DNA of 64,000 nt from Buddleja alternifolia (lineage: Eukaryota; Streptophyta; Magnoliopsida; Lamiales; Scrophulariaceae): contig CM033401.1 of assembly GCA_019426215.1 (NCBI GenBank), positions 7,011,134-7,075,133 of the forward strand. The letters run 5' to 3'. Below, in pieces: positions 45,377 through 56,880 of the stretch; within the stretch, counting starts at the first letter, position 1, and every line of letters starts with the position of its first letter. The notes beneath the pieces are model-generated. The model was not told the DNA's origin and ran no database searches. It saw nothing but the letters and a program-made list of their open reading frames with translations. The position numbers and the translations under genes were made by a program.

Positions 45377-48331
45377 CCGCGATGCAAAACCAGTCCGACA
45401 GAAACGAAGAAGAAGTAAAGAAACTTCTAGATGTAGGCTATATCAATGAAATTCAATTTACTGATTGGCTGTCTAATGTAGTTCTTGTACCGAAAGCCGG
45501 AAACAAGTGGCGTATGTGTACTGATTTTACCGATCTTAATAAAGTTTGCCCTCGGGACCCCTACCCTTTGCCTCGTATAGATCTGTTTGTTGATTCTACT
45601 GCAGGTTGTGCGTTGTTAAGCATGATGGATGCTTACCAAGGTTTTAATCAAATAATGATGGCCAAGGAAGATCGTGATAAAACTTCTTTCATTACAGCAC
45701 GAGGTGTTTATTGTTATAATGTTATGCCTTTTCGGTTGAGAAACTCAGGAGCGACATATCAACGACTCGTGAATATGATGTTCGCTGAGAAGATAGGTAA
45801 AACAATGGAAGTATATGTCGATGATATGCTGGTGAAAAGTGTGAAAGAGGCAGATCATATGGATCACCTGAAGAAGTCGTTTGAGATCATGAAACAATAC
45901 GGGATGAAGTTGAACCCTCACAAATGTACTTTTGGGGTACGAGGAGGTAAATTCTTAGGGTACATGGTCACCGAACGAGGAATCGAGGCAAATCCTGAAA
46001 AGATCGAGGCTATACTCAACATGGTGTCGCCGAAAAATTTGAAAGATGTTCAGAAACTGACAGGTCGTATGGCAAGTTTAAATAGATTCATCTCAAGGTC
46101 AGCCGACAAGGGATTGCATTTCTTCAAAGTTTTAAGGAAGGTAAAAAATTTTGTATGGAATGAAGAATGCGAAAAGGCATTTCAAGAGTTAAAGGCGTAT
46201 CTAACTTCACCTCTGTTGCTAACGAAGCCTGTGTATGGGGAACCACTTTATTTATACCTAGCAGTGTCGTTGGTAGCAATAAGTGTTGTGTTGGTACGAG
46301 ACATCGAGGGTGATCATCGTCCGGTATATTATGTGAGTAAAATGATGCAGGGAGCAGAGTTGAATTACTTGCATATTGAAAAATGGGCATTGGCCCTCGT
46401 GACCTCAGCACGAAAATTACGACCTTATTTCCAGTCTCATCAAATTGTGGTCTTAACGAATCAACCTCTGAGGCAGATCTTGGCAAAACCTGATGTGTCG
46501 GGTAGACTTATCAAGTGGGCCATAGAGTTGGGCGAATTCAGTATTGAATACCGAAGTCGAACAGCGGTCAAGGCCCAAGTAATAGCCGACTTCTTAGTGG
46601 AAATGGCAGAGACGGGAGCGGAAGTTGTTTCAATAGTAGAGTCGAAGGGAACTTGGATTTTGCATGTGGATGGTTCCTGCATGACGAGACACGGCGTAGC
46701 AGGGGTGTGGCTTCGTTTACTTAAATGAGCGGATATGGAGTTTGCAATAAAACTGAATTTTGATGTAACGAATAATGAAGCGGAGTATGAAGCTTTGATT
46801 GCAGGATTAAAAATGGCAAAGGAGCTGGACATAAAGAGTATTAAGGTGTATACAGATTCGCAGTTGGTGGCAAAATAGGTGGCGGGAACATACGAAGCTC
46901 GAGAAAAGACAATGGTAAAATACTTGGCTAAGGTAAAAGAGTTAATGCAGAAGTTTGAACAAGTGGAATTATGTCAGATACCAAGGGAAGAAAACGACCG
47001 TGCAGATGCGTTGTCAAAATTTGCGAATATAATAAAAGGATCTAAGTGTCGTAAGGTTACACTCTTAATAAAGGATCATTCTGAGATCGAACCCCCGATG
47101 ATGGCTATCCCGATAGATGAAGAACCGAGTTGGATGGACATGATAGTGGACTACCTCTCCCGAGGAAAATTGCCTGTTGACAGAATGGAAGCACGGAGAG
47201 TAAAAAATAGAGCAGTGAGGTTTACAATTTTTAATAATATGCTTTATAAACGATCCTTTGGACGACCGTTGCTTCGTTGTTTGAAAGATGCGGAGGCACT
47301 ATATGTGCTGCAAGAAATACACGAGGGAAGTTGTGGTAATCACTCAGCAGAAAGATCGTTAGCTCAAAAGATAACGAGACAATGATATTTTTGGCCCACA
47401 CTAGTGAGAGATGCACATAATTTTGTTAAGAGATGCAGAGCATGTCAGCTTCATTCTAATGAAATCCACCAACCAGGGAAACCCATGGAGGTGATAGAAA
47501 TTGCCTACCCATTTGATCAATGGGGTATTGATATATTAGAAGAAATTCATTATTGTGGCGGTGGAACACTTCACGAAGTGGATTGAAGCCGAAGTTGTGG
47601 CTCGTATTACGGAAAAAGTTATTATGGACTTCGTGTGGAAAAACATTGTTTGCAGATTTGGCATTCCAAGAGTTTTAATTTCGGACAATGGAACCCAATT
47701 CAATGGAAAAATTATAACAGCTTGGTGTCATGAATTAAAGATTCAACAGAATTTTAAATCGGTGGGTCATCCTCAAGCCAACGGATTAACTGAGGTGGTA
47801 AATAGAATCTTGCTTCAACACCTAAAGACCAGATTGGATGGTGAACGAGGTGCCTGGGCAGATGAGTTGCCAGGAATACTTTGGGCATATAGAACGACGC
47901 CACGCTCCTCGACAGGTGAGACACCGTTTTGCCTGGTATATGGTTCCGAGGCGGTAATTACTGCGGAGATCGGAATGGCTACACATCGTGTGAGTTCATA
48001 CTTTCCGAATGAAAACGCGGAAGCTAGGATGTTCGAACTTGAGGTGGTGGAAGAAATCAGAGAACGAGCTTACGCAAATATCCTCAGACAAAAGAGTGGT
48101 ATGGCAAGAGCATACAACAAGCGAGTGAAAAAAAGGTCATTTCAAGTAGGGGATCTTGTTTTAAACAAAGTAGAGGTATCGAGACATGTCAAGAAGCTAG
48201 AGGCAACGTGGGAAGGGCCGCACAAGGTGATAAAAATTACGAAAAGTATGACGTACATATTACAAGATTTGGAAGGAAAAAAACTGCCTCGACCTTGGAA
48301 TATTAGTAATCTCAGAAAATTCTATTCTTAG
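45373..48331 (+). pseudogene. Gypsy Pol: reverse transcriptase, two RNase H domains, integrase
   Basis: Reverse transcriptase (45373-46300) has WRMCTDFTDLNKVCPRDPYPLP, DAYQGFNQI, MPFRLRNSGATYQ and the catalytic VYVDDMLVKS. The connecting RNase H shows VYYVSKMM and YLHIEKWALALV. A second, archaeal-type RNase H starts at WILHVDGSC (about 46650) and continues past TGA 46726 as NNEAEYEALIAGL, VYTDSQLVAK and RADALSKFA; this dual arrangement marks Tat elements. Integrase has an HHCC zinc region (HEGSCGNH, CRACQLH), the first Asp in WGIDIL, DNGTQFNG and ANGLTEVVNR. Breaks include TGA 46726, TAG at about 46876, TGA at about 47383 and a deletion plus frame change at about 47540-47560. Confidence 0.88.
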
Positions 48332-48594
48332 ATTATTTGATGTTTGAGTTTAATGAATTATGATTTGTCATACCAAATTATGTAAACAGATTCGAGTACT
48401 ATATTGATTCGTAGATAGTATTTAACAAGAAACGATTCCGATAAATGAGTACGTAATTCCGAATGTAAGGTCGGTCTATAAAAGTTAAATACGAGTATAA
48501 GCATTACGATCTGAAATAACAATAAACAAAATGATTTAATAATCCAACAAAATAGTTTAATTCATAAAGAAACTTTTAAACAAGGCAGAGACGG

Positions 48595-51052
48595 CTAACG
48601 ATCTTGGATCCTGCCCCGATCCTCACCAACATGTGAAACTGTAGCATCAAGTTCGTGTTGGAAAGAGGTGCTGGCACGAGTTTCATCGGGTTTGAATCCC
48701 AGAGACCGAACGATATTGTTGAATTCGGGGAAGTTGATATAGACAGACTCGTCATCTGGAGTCAAGGATGGACGAATGAGATCCATGTTGACATAGTCAT
48801 GTTCAAACTCGTCGGGATTAACACCAACGTTGAACCCACCGAGCTGCTTTAGATAGTCTATGGCTTTGTGGAAACCGTCTCTTTGGTCGTCTATGGCTCG
48901 AAAAATGATGATGTCGTCGAACTTGGTTGAACGGACAAAATCTTTTACTCCATTCAGTCGAGCATCTTGAAGCTTAGCTGCGAAGTTGGGGCTAGAAATG
49001 AATTCTTTAACTCCCACTTCGTAAGCTTTATGACGTTCAGAGTTTAGCAGATGTTCGAAATCTAAAAGCTTCGCCCTGAGATCTCGATTTTTAGCCTGAA
49101 TGTTTGTCTTGTCGACCTGGAGTTGAGTGGACTTGGCCTTTTTGAGGTCCAAGCTCTTGCAAACTGTATCGAGTTCAGTTTGGACAGAGGCCAATTTTTT
49201 TCGGTCTTCCTCGTTGGTTTTCAACTTAGTAGTTATTTGTTCCTTGTAATCCTCGAGTTCTCTCTCGGCGGACAAACCGGTATCTTTATGGTGAGCACTG
49301 TTGAGAGTGAGTTGATGGATGCACAAGGCAAGCTGGACATTAAAATGAAATTAGTTCGGGAGATTAAAAGAATCGACATTAACGAAGTGTATAAATTTGC
49401 CTTGGAAAGCAGAGCGAAGGCATGTTTCTCCACCCAAGGATGGGAATGGTTCAACATTGCCAGCTTGTCCCGAGGCAGCAAGATATGGCTCGTCATTTCA
49501 AGAGCCGTGTTCGACCCTTCAGCACCAAGGACGCTGCTATCCTCGTAGATTCGCCATTCAAGCTGGATCGGAGTAGCGTTGGGTTAGAGCGGTGGACGAT
49601 CCATGATATTGCTCTGCATGTAATCCTGAAGGTGAAGACTCTCTAGTTTGTCCATGGCCTCCAACATGTCAGCGTCGTTTTCCACTGGTCGAAGACCTCG
49701 AGTCGGAGCCTTCGAGGTGGAAGGAGCTTGTGACGAAGGAGGGGTAGATGGAAGAGGAAGAGGGCATGGAGCCCTTGCTGACCTCATAACGCCCTCTTTT
49801 TTGACGAGGACAAAGATCGCCATCACTCGGCTGAGCTGGTAACGCCGAAACAAAGTCAATTACGCCGGGTTCAGGTGCATCGGGGTTGTGATGCGACGAT
49901 GATGCCGGCAGACTCTGGAGGGCGGAAGAAGATTCGATTTGTGGGTCGTCTGGTTCAGTGATCCGGATGGATGACCGACGAGGCTGGGTTGAACCAGCGG
50001 CCCCTTGTTTACGAGCAGCTACAGCAGCCTTCTTTGCTGCTTTTTGTTCGTCAATCAATTTACGGCTCATTCGGGCTTTACGAGTGGCCATCCCTACAAA
50101 AGTTAGAAAATTTCAAAATCTTATAGAAATGATTAGTATTAAATTTACGACGCAGATATCCTTACCGACGTCCCTGACGGGGTTAACATTAGCAGCACTT
50201 AGTCCACAGGCTCGTAAAATGGACTCATGGACTAGTGAGGTTTTGTAATACCACTCGAGGAGGTCATTGAGTTTTTCGAGTGAGATGGTAGGATTTGGAA
50301 CTCCTATGAGTTTGGTGGGAACATTCAAATTCCACTTACGACTCACCGACCAAGACTCGCCTCGAGGAGGAGCGATAAAAAAATACTTATCCTTCCAAGA
50401 TCCGAAAGATGAATTAGGATAAGCTTGGAGTCGGTGATGTTTTTGAGGAGAGAGAAAATAAAAACCTAGTTCGGTAACCTTCGTACATTGTTGAAATTTG
50501 AAAAAGTGATTAAAGTTTGCAACATCGGCAGGGGAGTCGTAGGAAGTCATTAAAACGATGAAATATGCGAGGTGTCGATATGAATTTGGTAATAGCTGAG
50601 TGGGGCACAGACGAAGAAATTGGAGAATAGAAATGATGGCGGGATGAAGAGGGAATCTAAGTCCGGCCATCAAATGAGCGATGTGAAAGGTGCGAAAACC
50701 TATTGGAGGCCGATGTAAACGATCGTTGGGGCCAGGAATTACTATACGGTAATTGGTAGGAATGTGATATTTAGTTCTTATTTCGGCAACTTTAGCCTCG
50801 TTTAGGGAGGACGGGGTTTGCAACCATGTAATGCGATGAATATGGGAAAGATTTGGGAAAAGATTTGAATTAGGATCGTCCAAGCTGATCCTCAAGGACT
50901 TCAGTAGGCGCAAGAGTATCCAATTCATTCTCCTCGAAGGAAAAATTTGACTCGAAGCTCGAACTCTCTTCCAAACTACTGTCGGTACTAACCCTAGGAG
51001 CTTGGATTTGGGCTAATGGTTCCTCAGTTCCTTCTACGTCGGAATCCTCCAA
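48595..51052 (-). CDS. Antisense gene of the Tat element, spliced-looking (Transposase_28-like plus coiled coil)
   Basis: Minus-strand blocks fill the space between integrase and 3' LTR: 51052-50870 (acidic N-terminus MEDSDVEGTEEP), 50928-50113 (DPNSNLFPNLSHIHR, IVIPGPNDRLHRPPIG, AGLRFPLHPAIISILQFLRL, FGSWKDKYFFI), 50091-49669 (Lys/Ala- and Ser-rich: EQKAAKKAAVAARKQG), 49859-49584, 49496-49233 and 49326-48595 (coiled coil LERELEDYKEQITTKL-like, then VGVKEFISSPNFAAKL). The second block resembles the plant domain called putative gypsy-type transposon (PF04195). A donor GTCG|GTAAGG near 50165 and an acceptor TTTGTAG near 50094 would join blocks two and three. Antisense genes at this position are known in some Tat elements; function is unknown. 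A frame change separates the first two blocks, so it may be broken. Confidence 0.65.
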
Positions 51053-51547
51053 AATGTCTACTATCTCATATAGGATCTAGAGCCATGTGTAGAAAAATAG
51101 TACGAGAGAAGTAGTATACCTAAACGAAGCATCTGACGATGCAGATGAATATGACGAGGCGGATGAATTTACTTCCTAAACTCACGAACGATTGAGATGA
51201 AGATGTACGACACAAATGAGTCTCTTTTAGCAGGAATTTATGAAAAGTAAAAAGGATTAAAATGTCGAAACAGTTTATATAGTAAGGTAAAAATGGGACA
51301 TGGACGGTTTGGATCAATTCAGTCGTTTCTAACTGGACGGCTCGGATGAAGTGACGTTTCGGATTGATGATCTGTTATCGGAAATAACACCCTGCAGAAG
51401 TAAAAATTACTGCGGCGCGTGTGTATATGTTAGAGCATTTATTGCTTTTCCAGCTCGTCGTCTAATTCGTTACTTCGTCACTGACTTATGAAAATTCAAG
51501 ATAAATTATATACATTTTCATCATCACTAACGAAGTAGGGGACTTAA

Positions 51548-52240
51548 TGATATGCTAAAAAGTATGCTACTAAGGGGACCCACATATTTTGATCACCTCG
51601 TTACCTAGTGATATGGCGATACGGTGAAATTATTAAAACAAACGGATGCGTATCTATTTTGATAGCATGTTTTTATTATGTTGTGTACGATATAGATGAA
51701 CGACCCAAGGGACATAAGGGCCATATTTGCACTATAGATCCCTATCGAACCTCAAAATTGCAAAACACTACAAGATCCGCGTGTTCCTTCCATTCGGGTA
51801 GGATTGACCCGTACCCAACCCTAAAAAGCTACAATGCAGACTGTTCACTAATAACACGTGGTGATATTTGAGGGGATCATCCAGCTAGCGCAATAGTATT
51901 CATACAACGGGTATGGACACTATAAATATCCACATTTATGAATGAAAGTGGGGGGGACGACGATATTTAATACATTCGTTAACCTACTCATATCTTCGTA
52001 TTCAGACTAAGATTGGACAGTACGATCCTTTATATAAATTTGGATAGCTCTTGTTACGAATCATCTTTACGATAGGAAATTCATACATAAATTAGGAACT
52101 ACGTTAGACTTGATCCCTAAGTGGTACGTAGGCAGCCCGATTCATCGGGTGCAGTCTATAATCTTCATTTAGTTGCATTTCGATTCGTTTCGCGAGGTCA
52201 TCCAGACTGAGAGGGTAGGATTAATTTTTTACCTAGATCA
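51548..52240 (+). repeat. 3' LTR of the Tat-type Gypsy element
   Basis: 693 bp, ending CTAGATCA before the repeated ATAAG. The region 51053-51547 before it is noncoding and ends in a purine-rich tract. Confidence 0.9.
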
Positions 52241-52806
52241 ATAAGAATCTCGATTAAACGAGTTAAGATTTCAGCCTCAACGTCGTCGTTTTGAAGCTCA
52301 TGATCAGCTCTGGCTTTTTGGGCGCTGCAATGTATGTGTTTCCTCATGTACATCACCATATATATATATATCTGTGTGTGTGTGTGTGTGTCTGTGTGTG
52401 AGTTAGAGTGGTAAACCCCGTAGAGAAACTTGTATTGCAACCAAGTGTATAAATAAGTACAAGAGATACAAGAAAATCCTAACTTGATAAACATGGAAAG
52501 ATATACAAAATAACTAAGGATATATAAAAGAATATATACAATATCTTTCCTATTAACACACCCCACCAGTCGGAGCTGGAGGTTAGCGGATGCTCAGACA
52601 GGACCAAAAGTCGAAGAACAACAATGATGGAAAACCTTTTGTGAAGGTATATGGAAATTGTTGAGCAGGGGGAACAGGTAATACCCAAACATCACCCAAA
52701 GCAACCCGTTCCCGTACAAAATAAATATCAATTTCTATATGTTTGGTATGTTGGTGTTATATAGGGTTACAAGCAAGATAAACAGAGCTAATACTATCAC
52801 AACATA

Positions 52807-53395
52807 CTATAGTAGCTTTAGAGAGAGGACAATGTAACTCAAAAAGAAGATTACAGAATTAAGATTCTTTAGCAACAGCATTGGCGGCACCACGATACTC
52901 CGCCTTAGCACTAAACCTAGAGGACATTGGCTGACGTGTAGAAGACCAAAAAGTAAGATTATCACCAAGAAACACACGCAGTAACTCGAGGTGGAACGAC
53001 GAGTATTTGAACAACCAGCCCAATCAGCGTCAGAATAAGCTATAAGACGATCAGTAGAAGAGGGACGGATGAGAAGACCCTGCGATAAAATACCCTTAAG
53101 GTAACGAAGGATACATTTTAAGGCATGGAAATGAGGCTCACGAGGATCATGCATATATAGACAAAGTTGCAGGACAACATAGGCTATATCGAGGCGAGTA
53201 ATGGTAAGGTATTGTAAGCACCAGCAAGAGAGGGATAGAGAAAAGGATCAGAGACCGGGGGACCGAAGAAAAAAGCTTAGAGTTGGTGTTAACGGTAGTA
53301 GAGCAAGGATTACATGTGGTCATAGTTGCTTGTTCAAGGATTTCATTAGCAAACTTTTTTTGAGAGAGAAAAAGATTAGATGATGGACGAGTAAC
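52807..53395 (-). pseudogene. Copia reverse transcriptase end and RNase H
   Basis: Reading leftward: FLSQKKFANEILEQATM (end of the reverse transcriptase), then MHDPREPHFHALKCILRYLK and the RNase H motif AYSDADWAGCSNTRRST. Frame changes and stops occur before the second RNase H motif, which is only recognisable out of frame. Confidence 0.75.
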
Positions 53396-53615
53396 ATGGT
53401 ATCAGCCTAAAAAGAAAATATAATTTTATACGGTGTTTATTTTCCATCACCATCGATCTGTACCTCTGCTTCCATCTCCTCAAGACGTCGACCCCGCGAC
53501 GCATCATCTCTCACTTAATCAGCCAACTCCTCCGCTGGCTTTACTCTCCTGGTACGTTATCTTAGCCTCTATCCTACTTCTTTTGCTTCTTGTTCTTTGT
53601 TAACTTGTAGTTATC

Positions 53616-54007
53616 ATGGCAAATCCCCAAGAAACTCCAAAAACAGCCGACTCCTCTGGTTCATCTCATCCAATTTCTCACCCTGCATATTCAGTTAACA
53701 CCTTTTTCCATCTCGTTAATTTCAAATTATGTGAAGAAGATCCGCGATTCAAACGTTGGAAAATAATCTTCTCTGATATATGTTGTAGTTACCGTGTTCT
53801 AGGTCTTATCAATGGGTCCTCTTTACCTGGATGTATAATTCTGTCGATGCAAATCTCTTAGACAACGTTAGTGATAATGGCTTCATTGCTAAATGTATTT
53901 GGGATAATGTCGAGTATTGTTTTAATAATAAGAAACCCTCACGTTCTCTACAATTACAAGAACGTTTCGAAATTACAAAAAAGGTCACTTATGTAGCTCT
54001 GATACCA
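53616..54007 (+). pseudogene. Copia Gag fragment, inverted relative to its element
   Basis: The frame from ATG 53616 (MANPQETPKTADSSG) continues with FHLVNFKLCEEDPRFKRWK and YRVLGLINGSS, the N-terminal Gag pattern of Copia elements. After a frame change it goes on as YNSVDANLLDNVSDNGFIAK and RSLQLQERFEITKK. A plus-strand primer-binding-site word TGGTATCAG stands at 53397, about 220 bases upstream, as expected for a Gag leader. It lies on the opposite strand to the RNase H of the same element. Confidence 0.68.
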
Positions 54008-54205
54008 TGTTAGAGTGGTAAACCCCATAGGAAAACTTGTATTCCAACCAAGCGTATAAATAATTACAAGAGATACAAGAAAATTCTAACTAGATAAACA
54101 TGGAAAGATATACAAAATAACTAAAGATATACAAAAGAACATATACAATATCTTTCCTATTAACAATATATATATATATATATGTCTGTGTGTGTGTGTG
54201 TGTGA

Positions 54206-54500
54206 CCAAATACCATTAGCGGTCCCTTAAATCTTACTCTTATATATTACACTTTAGTAACTCAAGTCTAAAATGTATTTTCTTGGTCCCTTAATTTCCA
54301 AAATCGTCTCACTACAGTCCCTGAGGTCACACTTTTGTTAGGAATTGATGAAATATTCCCTCATTTGAATTATGACCTCGTTATGACTTCAAGAACTAGA
54401 GTGAGATGGTTTTGAAAGCTGAGGGACCAATGATTGGACTTGAGGAACAAAAGTGTGACAAAAGTAAGACTTGAAGGACCACCAATTATATTTGACATAC
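54206..54500. mobile_element. Complete foldback MITE in intron 4 of copy D
   Basis: The left end CCAAATACCATTAGCGGTCC pairs with the right end GGACCACCAATTATATTTG. A second inner pair (TTGGTCCCTTAATTTCC and GAGGGACCAATGATTGGAC-like) makes the arms long. Copy A retains only the part from TTGGTCCC onward. Confidence 0.65.
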
Positions 54501-54800
54501 ATAGATAAATATGTGTGTGTGAGTGTGTGTGTTTGCAAGTTGTTTGTTTGAAAACGATATTTAATTATCGACCCTTGTTCCCCACTCTAAACAGTGTATG
54601 TGTAGCGAATGAGCTAGGCAAAGGAGACGCTAAAGCTACAAGATTTTCAATCAAAGTAGTAGTCAGCACATCAGTGTTACTAGGGCTATCCTTGTAGATT
54701 ATTTGCATGTTATTTGGCAATAAACTCGAATATCTGTTCACGAACGAAGAGGAAGTGGCACAAACCATATCGGATCTCTCTGTTTTGTTAGCTTTCTTGG

Positions 54801-55344
54801 TTGATGTAGGTGAAAATTAGAGACTGGGCCAAGATAGGTAGTCCAATACTTTATGGGCCTAAGCCCAATGGTTTTGTGGACTTGGATCCTCGTATGCGGA
54901 CTCGCTTAGCTGGAGGATCTGTTAACCCGGGCCTGCACAGAAAGAGCAAAGATATTTATAACAAATCTGGAGACAAGATCTTATCAATCACAAGACTGTC
55001 CATATAGAGACCTGCAGAGATCAAGCCCGAGATCCTATATATTTACTCTTTATACTTGATTGGATATAGCCTAAAATAAGTAGGTTGTGATTAATCCTAG
55101 TTACTATATGTATCTTTGGTATAGTTGACTTACCCTTTTCAACCCCCTATCAAAACTTGTATATATACCAAATCCTATAATAAATAAAGTATCGGACTCT
55201 TTACCCCCATGGACGTAGGTCTGATTTTGGACCTAACCACGTATATCTTGTGTTCATTTACATATATCTCGTGCTTTATGTTATATTATTATATATTATA
55301 TCGCATTATTCTTATTGGTGTGATCAAACCCACACACATCATCA
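54801..55344. mobile_element. Solo LTR inserted in exon 5 of copy D
   Basis: A 544-bp insert splits exon 5 between GCTTTCTTGG and GTATTGCTCAATGGC, which are contiguous in copy A. It begins TGATG and ends CATCA, contains a TATA-like stretch (GTATATATACC), AATAAATAAAG and the phrase ATGGACGTAGGTCTGATTTT typical of plant Copia LTRs. A target duplication is not evident. Confidence 0.65.
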
Positions 55345-55406
55345 GTATTGCTCAATGGCATTTTCCCGGTTCTCTCAAGTTACTTAAACTCTTGTTCATG
55401 ATTAAC

Positions 55407-56491
55407 CACTGCAAACAAAAATAATATTACTGATAAAAAAATTAGTGACAAGAATATTCCTTTAAGCATTGTGACTAAAGAATAATTGGTAACACATGTT
55501 TAGTGACAACACAAATATAGTTACATCTATGTTTGTTGTTATTAAGTTACCACTAACATGTGTCACTAATTATCAATAGTGACAATAATTTCCTTATCAT
55601 TAATTGTTATGAGTGACAACTAACATTTAATTCTTGTCACCGTTAAATTTGTGAAAATTATTATTGTGAAAACATAAACTCTTGTCACTCAATATCCTTA
55701 ACGATTAATTACACTAACTACTCCTCTTATTTAGTGTAATTACAGTCCAATAAGCTTATTTTGAGCTCAATTTAAACACCACCATCTCATAATACAACCT
55801 TATATTGGCCCCCATATTACTAACGTCCGTTCATCAAACGTGATGGAAAGTGGAAAGTGTCATTCTTACCCTTGTTCGTAAAAAAAAAGAAAATTGTTAA
55901 AAAAAAAGGGAGTTAATTACATTAACACCCTCCTTATTTAGTGTAATTACAATGCAGCCCACTTTATTAGATCATACAACAAACATCCCCTCTTATAATA
56001 AAACATTACATTCACCTTTGCAACTAACTTCCGCTACCTGTTTTTTTCTTCTTTTTTTAATATCTTTCCATATAACTTTTTTAATTTCCTTTTTCTATTG
56101 TAACCTTATATATACATATATATATATATACATATATATATATTTGTTTTCCTTCAACTTATTTTAATTCTACTAATTGTTTTCATATTTTTTGGCAACT
56201 TTATTATTTAGATTTATTTGCATTGAATTATGATACTGCTCCTAAAATAAATCGAAACTCGGTATTTTTATTTTTATTTTCTAAAATATATTCAATTGGT
56301 ATAAATCCAAATTTGCACTTCATTATCAAGATGTTAATAAGTTTTTTTCAAAACCATTTATTTAAGACTAAATTGAAAAGTACAATTACAATTACATCCT
56401 CTTTAATATGATCAAAAATTACACTCACCCCTCAAGGGCAAAATGGAAAATCTAGAAATTTTGTTTTAAATATTTTATTCTTTTTGTAGAG
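55407..56491. mobile_element. Non-autonomous CACTA-type element in intron 5 of copy D
   Basis: The ends CACTGCAAACAAAAA and TTTTTGTAGAG are mutated relative to the copy at 8036-9078 but flanked by the same AAC duplication (55404-55406 and 56492-56494). Position, length (1085 bp) and interior match, so one insertion was inherited by copies A and D. Confidence 0.72.
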
Positions 56492-56714
56492 AACGTGACT
56501 TTAGTATTGTACCAGAGTTATTAAAATTAAAAACCTCTTCAAACTTTCGAAAAGTTGGATATTTTCTCACTTTTGTTTCTGCATTTTGTTTGCTATCATC
56601 AGATGTGGCGATCGGAGCAGGGTCTGCAGATGAAAGTCGGGGTAATTAACTTTGTTTGCTTCTATTTGATTGGAGTACCAATTGGAGCAGTTCTTGGATA
56701 TGTGACTAAACTTC

Positions 56715-56880
56715 TAGTGAAGGTAACACAATTAATTTGTCTATGGTTAAGGGATAATTACATTTACATTTCTACTGATATGTGTATTGCACATACTTAA
56801 GTGAAGGTAACACATTTGTCTATAGTTAATAGGGATAATTACATTTATACTTCTACTAATATGTGTATTACACATACTAG
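56715..56880. repeat. Tandem duplication across the exon 6 donor of copy D
   Basis: The stretch AGTGAAGGTAACACA...GGGATAATTACATTTACA...TGTGTATTGCACATACT is repeated (from about 56716 and from about 56801), so the splice donor GAAG|GTAACA is present twice. Copy A has one version. Confidence 0.7.

Larger units (their letters stand above)
42005..52240 (+). mobile_element. Ty3/Gypsy retrotransposon, Tat-type, in intron 3 of copy D
   Basis: LTRs of 700 bp (42005-42704) and 693 bp (51548-52240) begin TGATATGC and end CTAGATCA, with a perfect 5-bp duplication ATAAG (42000-42004 and 52241-52245). The primer-binding site TTGGCACCGTCTGTGGG follows at 42706, and a purine tract (GTAGGGGACTT) precedes the right LTR. 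The coding order Gag, protease, reverse transcriptase, RNase H, second RNase H, integrase is Gypsy; the second RNase H and an antisense gene before the 3' LTR point to the Tat lineage. The LTRs differ by one 7-9 base indel and scattered substitutions, so it is older than the Copia in exon 2. Many stops make it defective. Confidence 0.93.
52401..54165 (-). mobile_element. Rearranged Copia remnant in intron 4 of copy D
   Basis: Two 158-bp LTRs (52401-52558 and 54008-54165) are similar but clearly diverged; the left one has lost the first T of TGTTAGAGTGG. A primer-binding site (TGGTATCAGAGC on the minus strand) abuts the right LTR and a purine tract (TGGTGGGG) the left, so the element is minus-strand. 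The 3' end of reverse transcriptase and RNase H read on the minus strand (53395-52807), but the Gag fragment reads on the plus strand. A compound TA/TG microsatellite lies on both sides. It is a deletion and inversion derivative. Confidence 0.8.

Noticed and set aside
48655..49646. Plus-strand frames between integrase and 3' LTR of the Tat element
   Set aside because: The minus strand has longer, domain-bearing blocks, and the plus frames show no recognisable motif.
52340..52400. TA/TG microsatellite on both sides of the Copia remnant considered as a target duplication
   Set aside because: The repeat is too simple and too long for a 5-bp duplication; independent expansion in a pre-existing microsatellite is enough.
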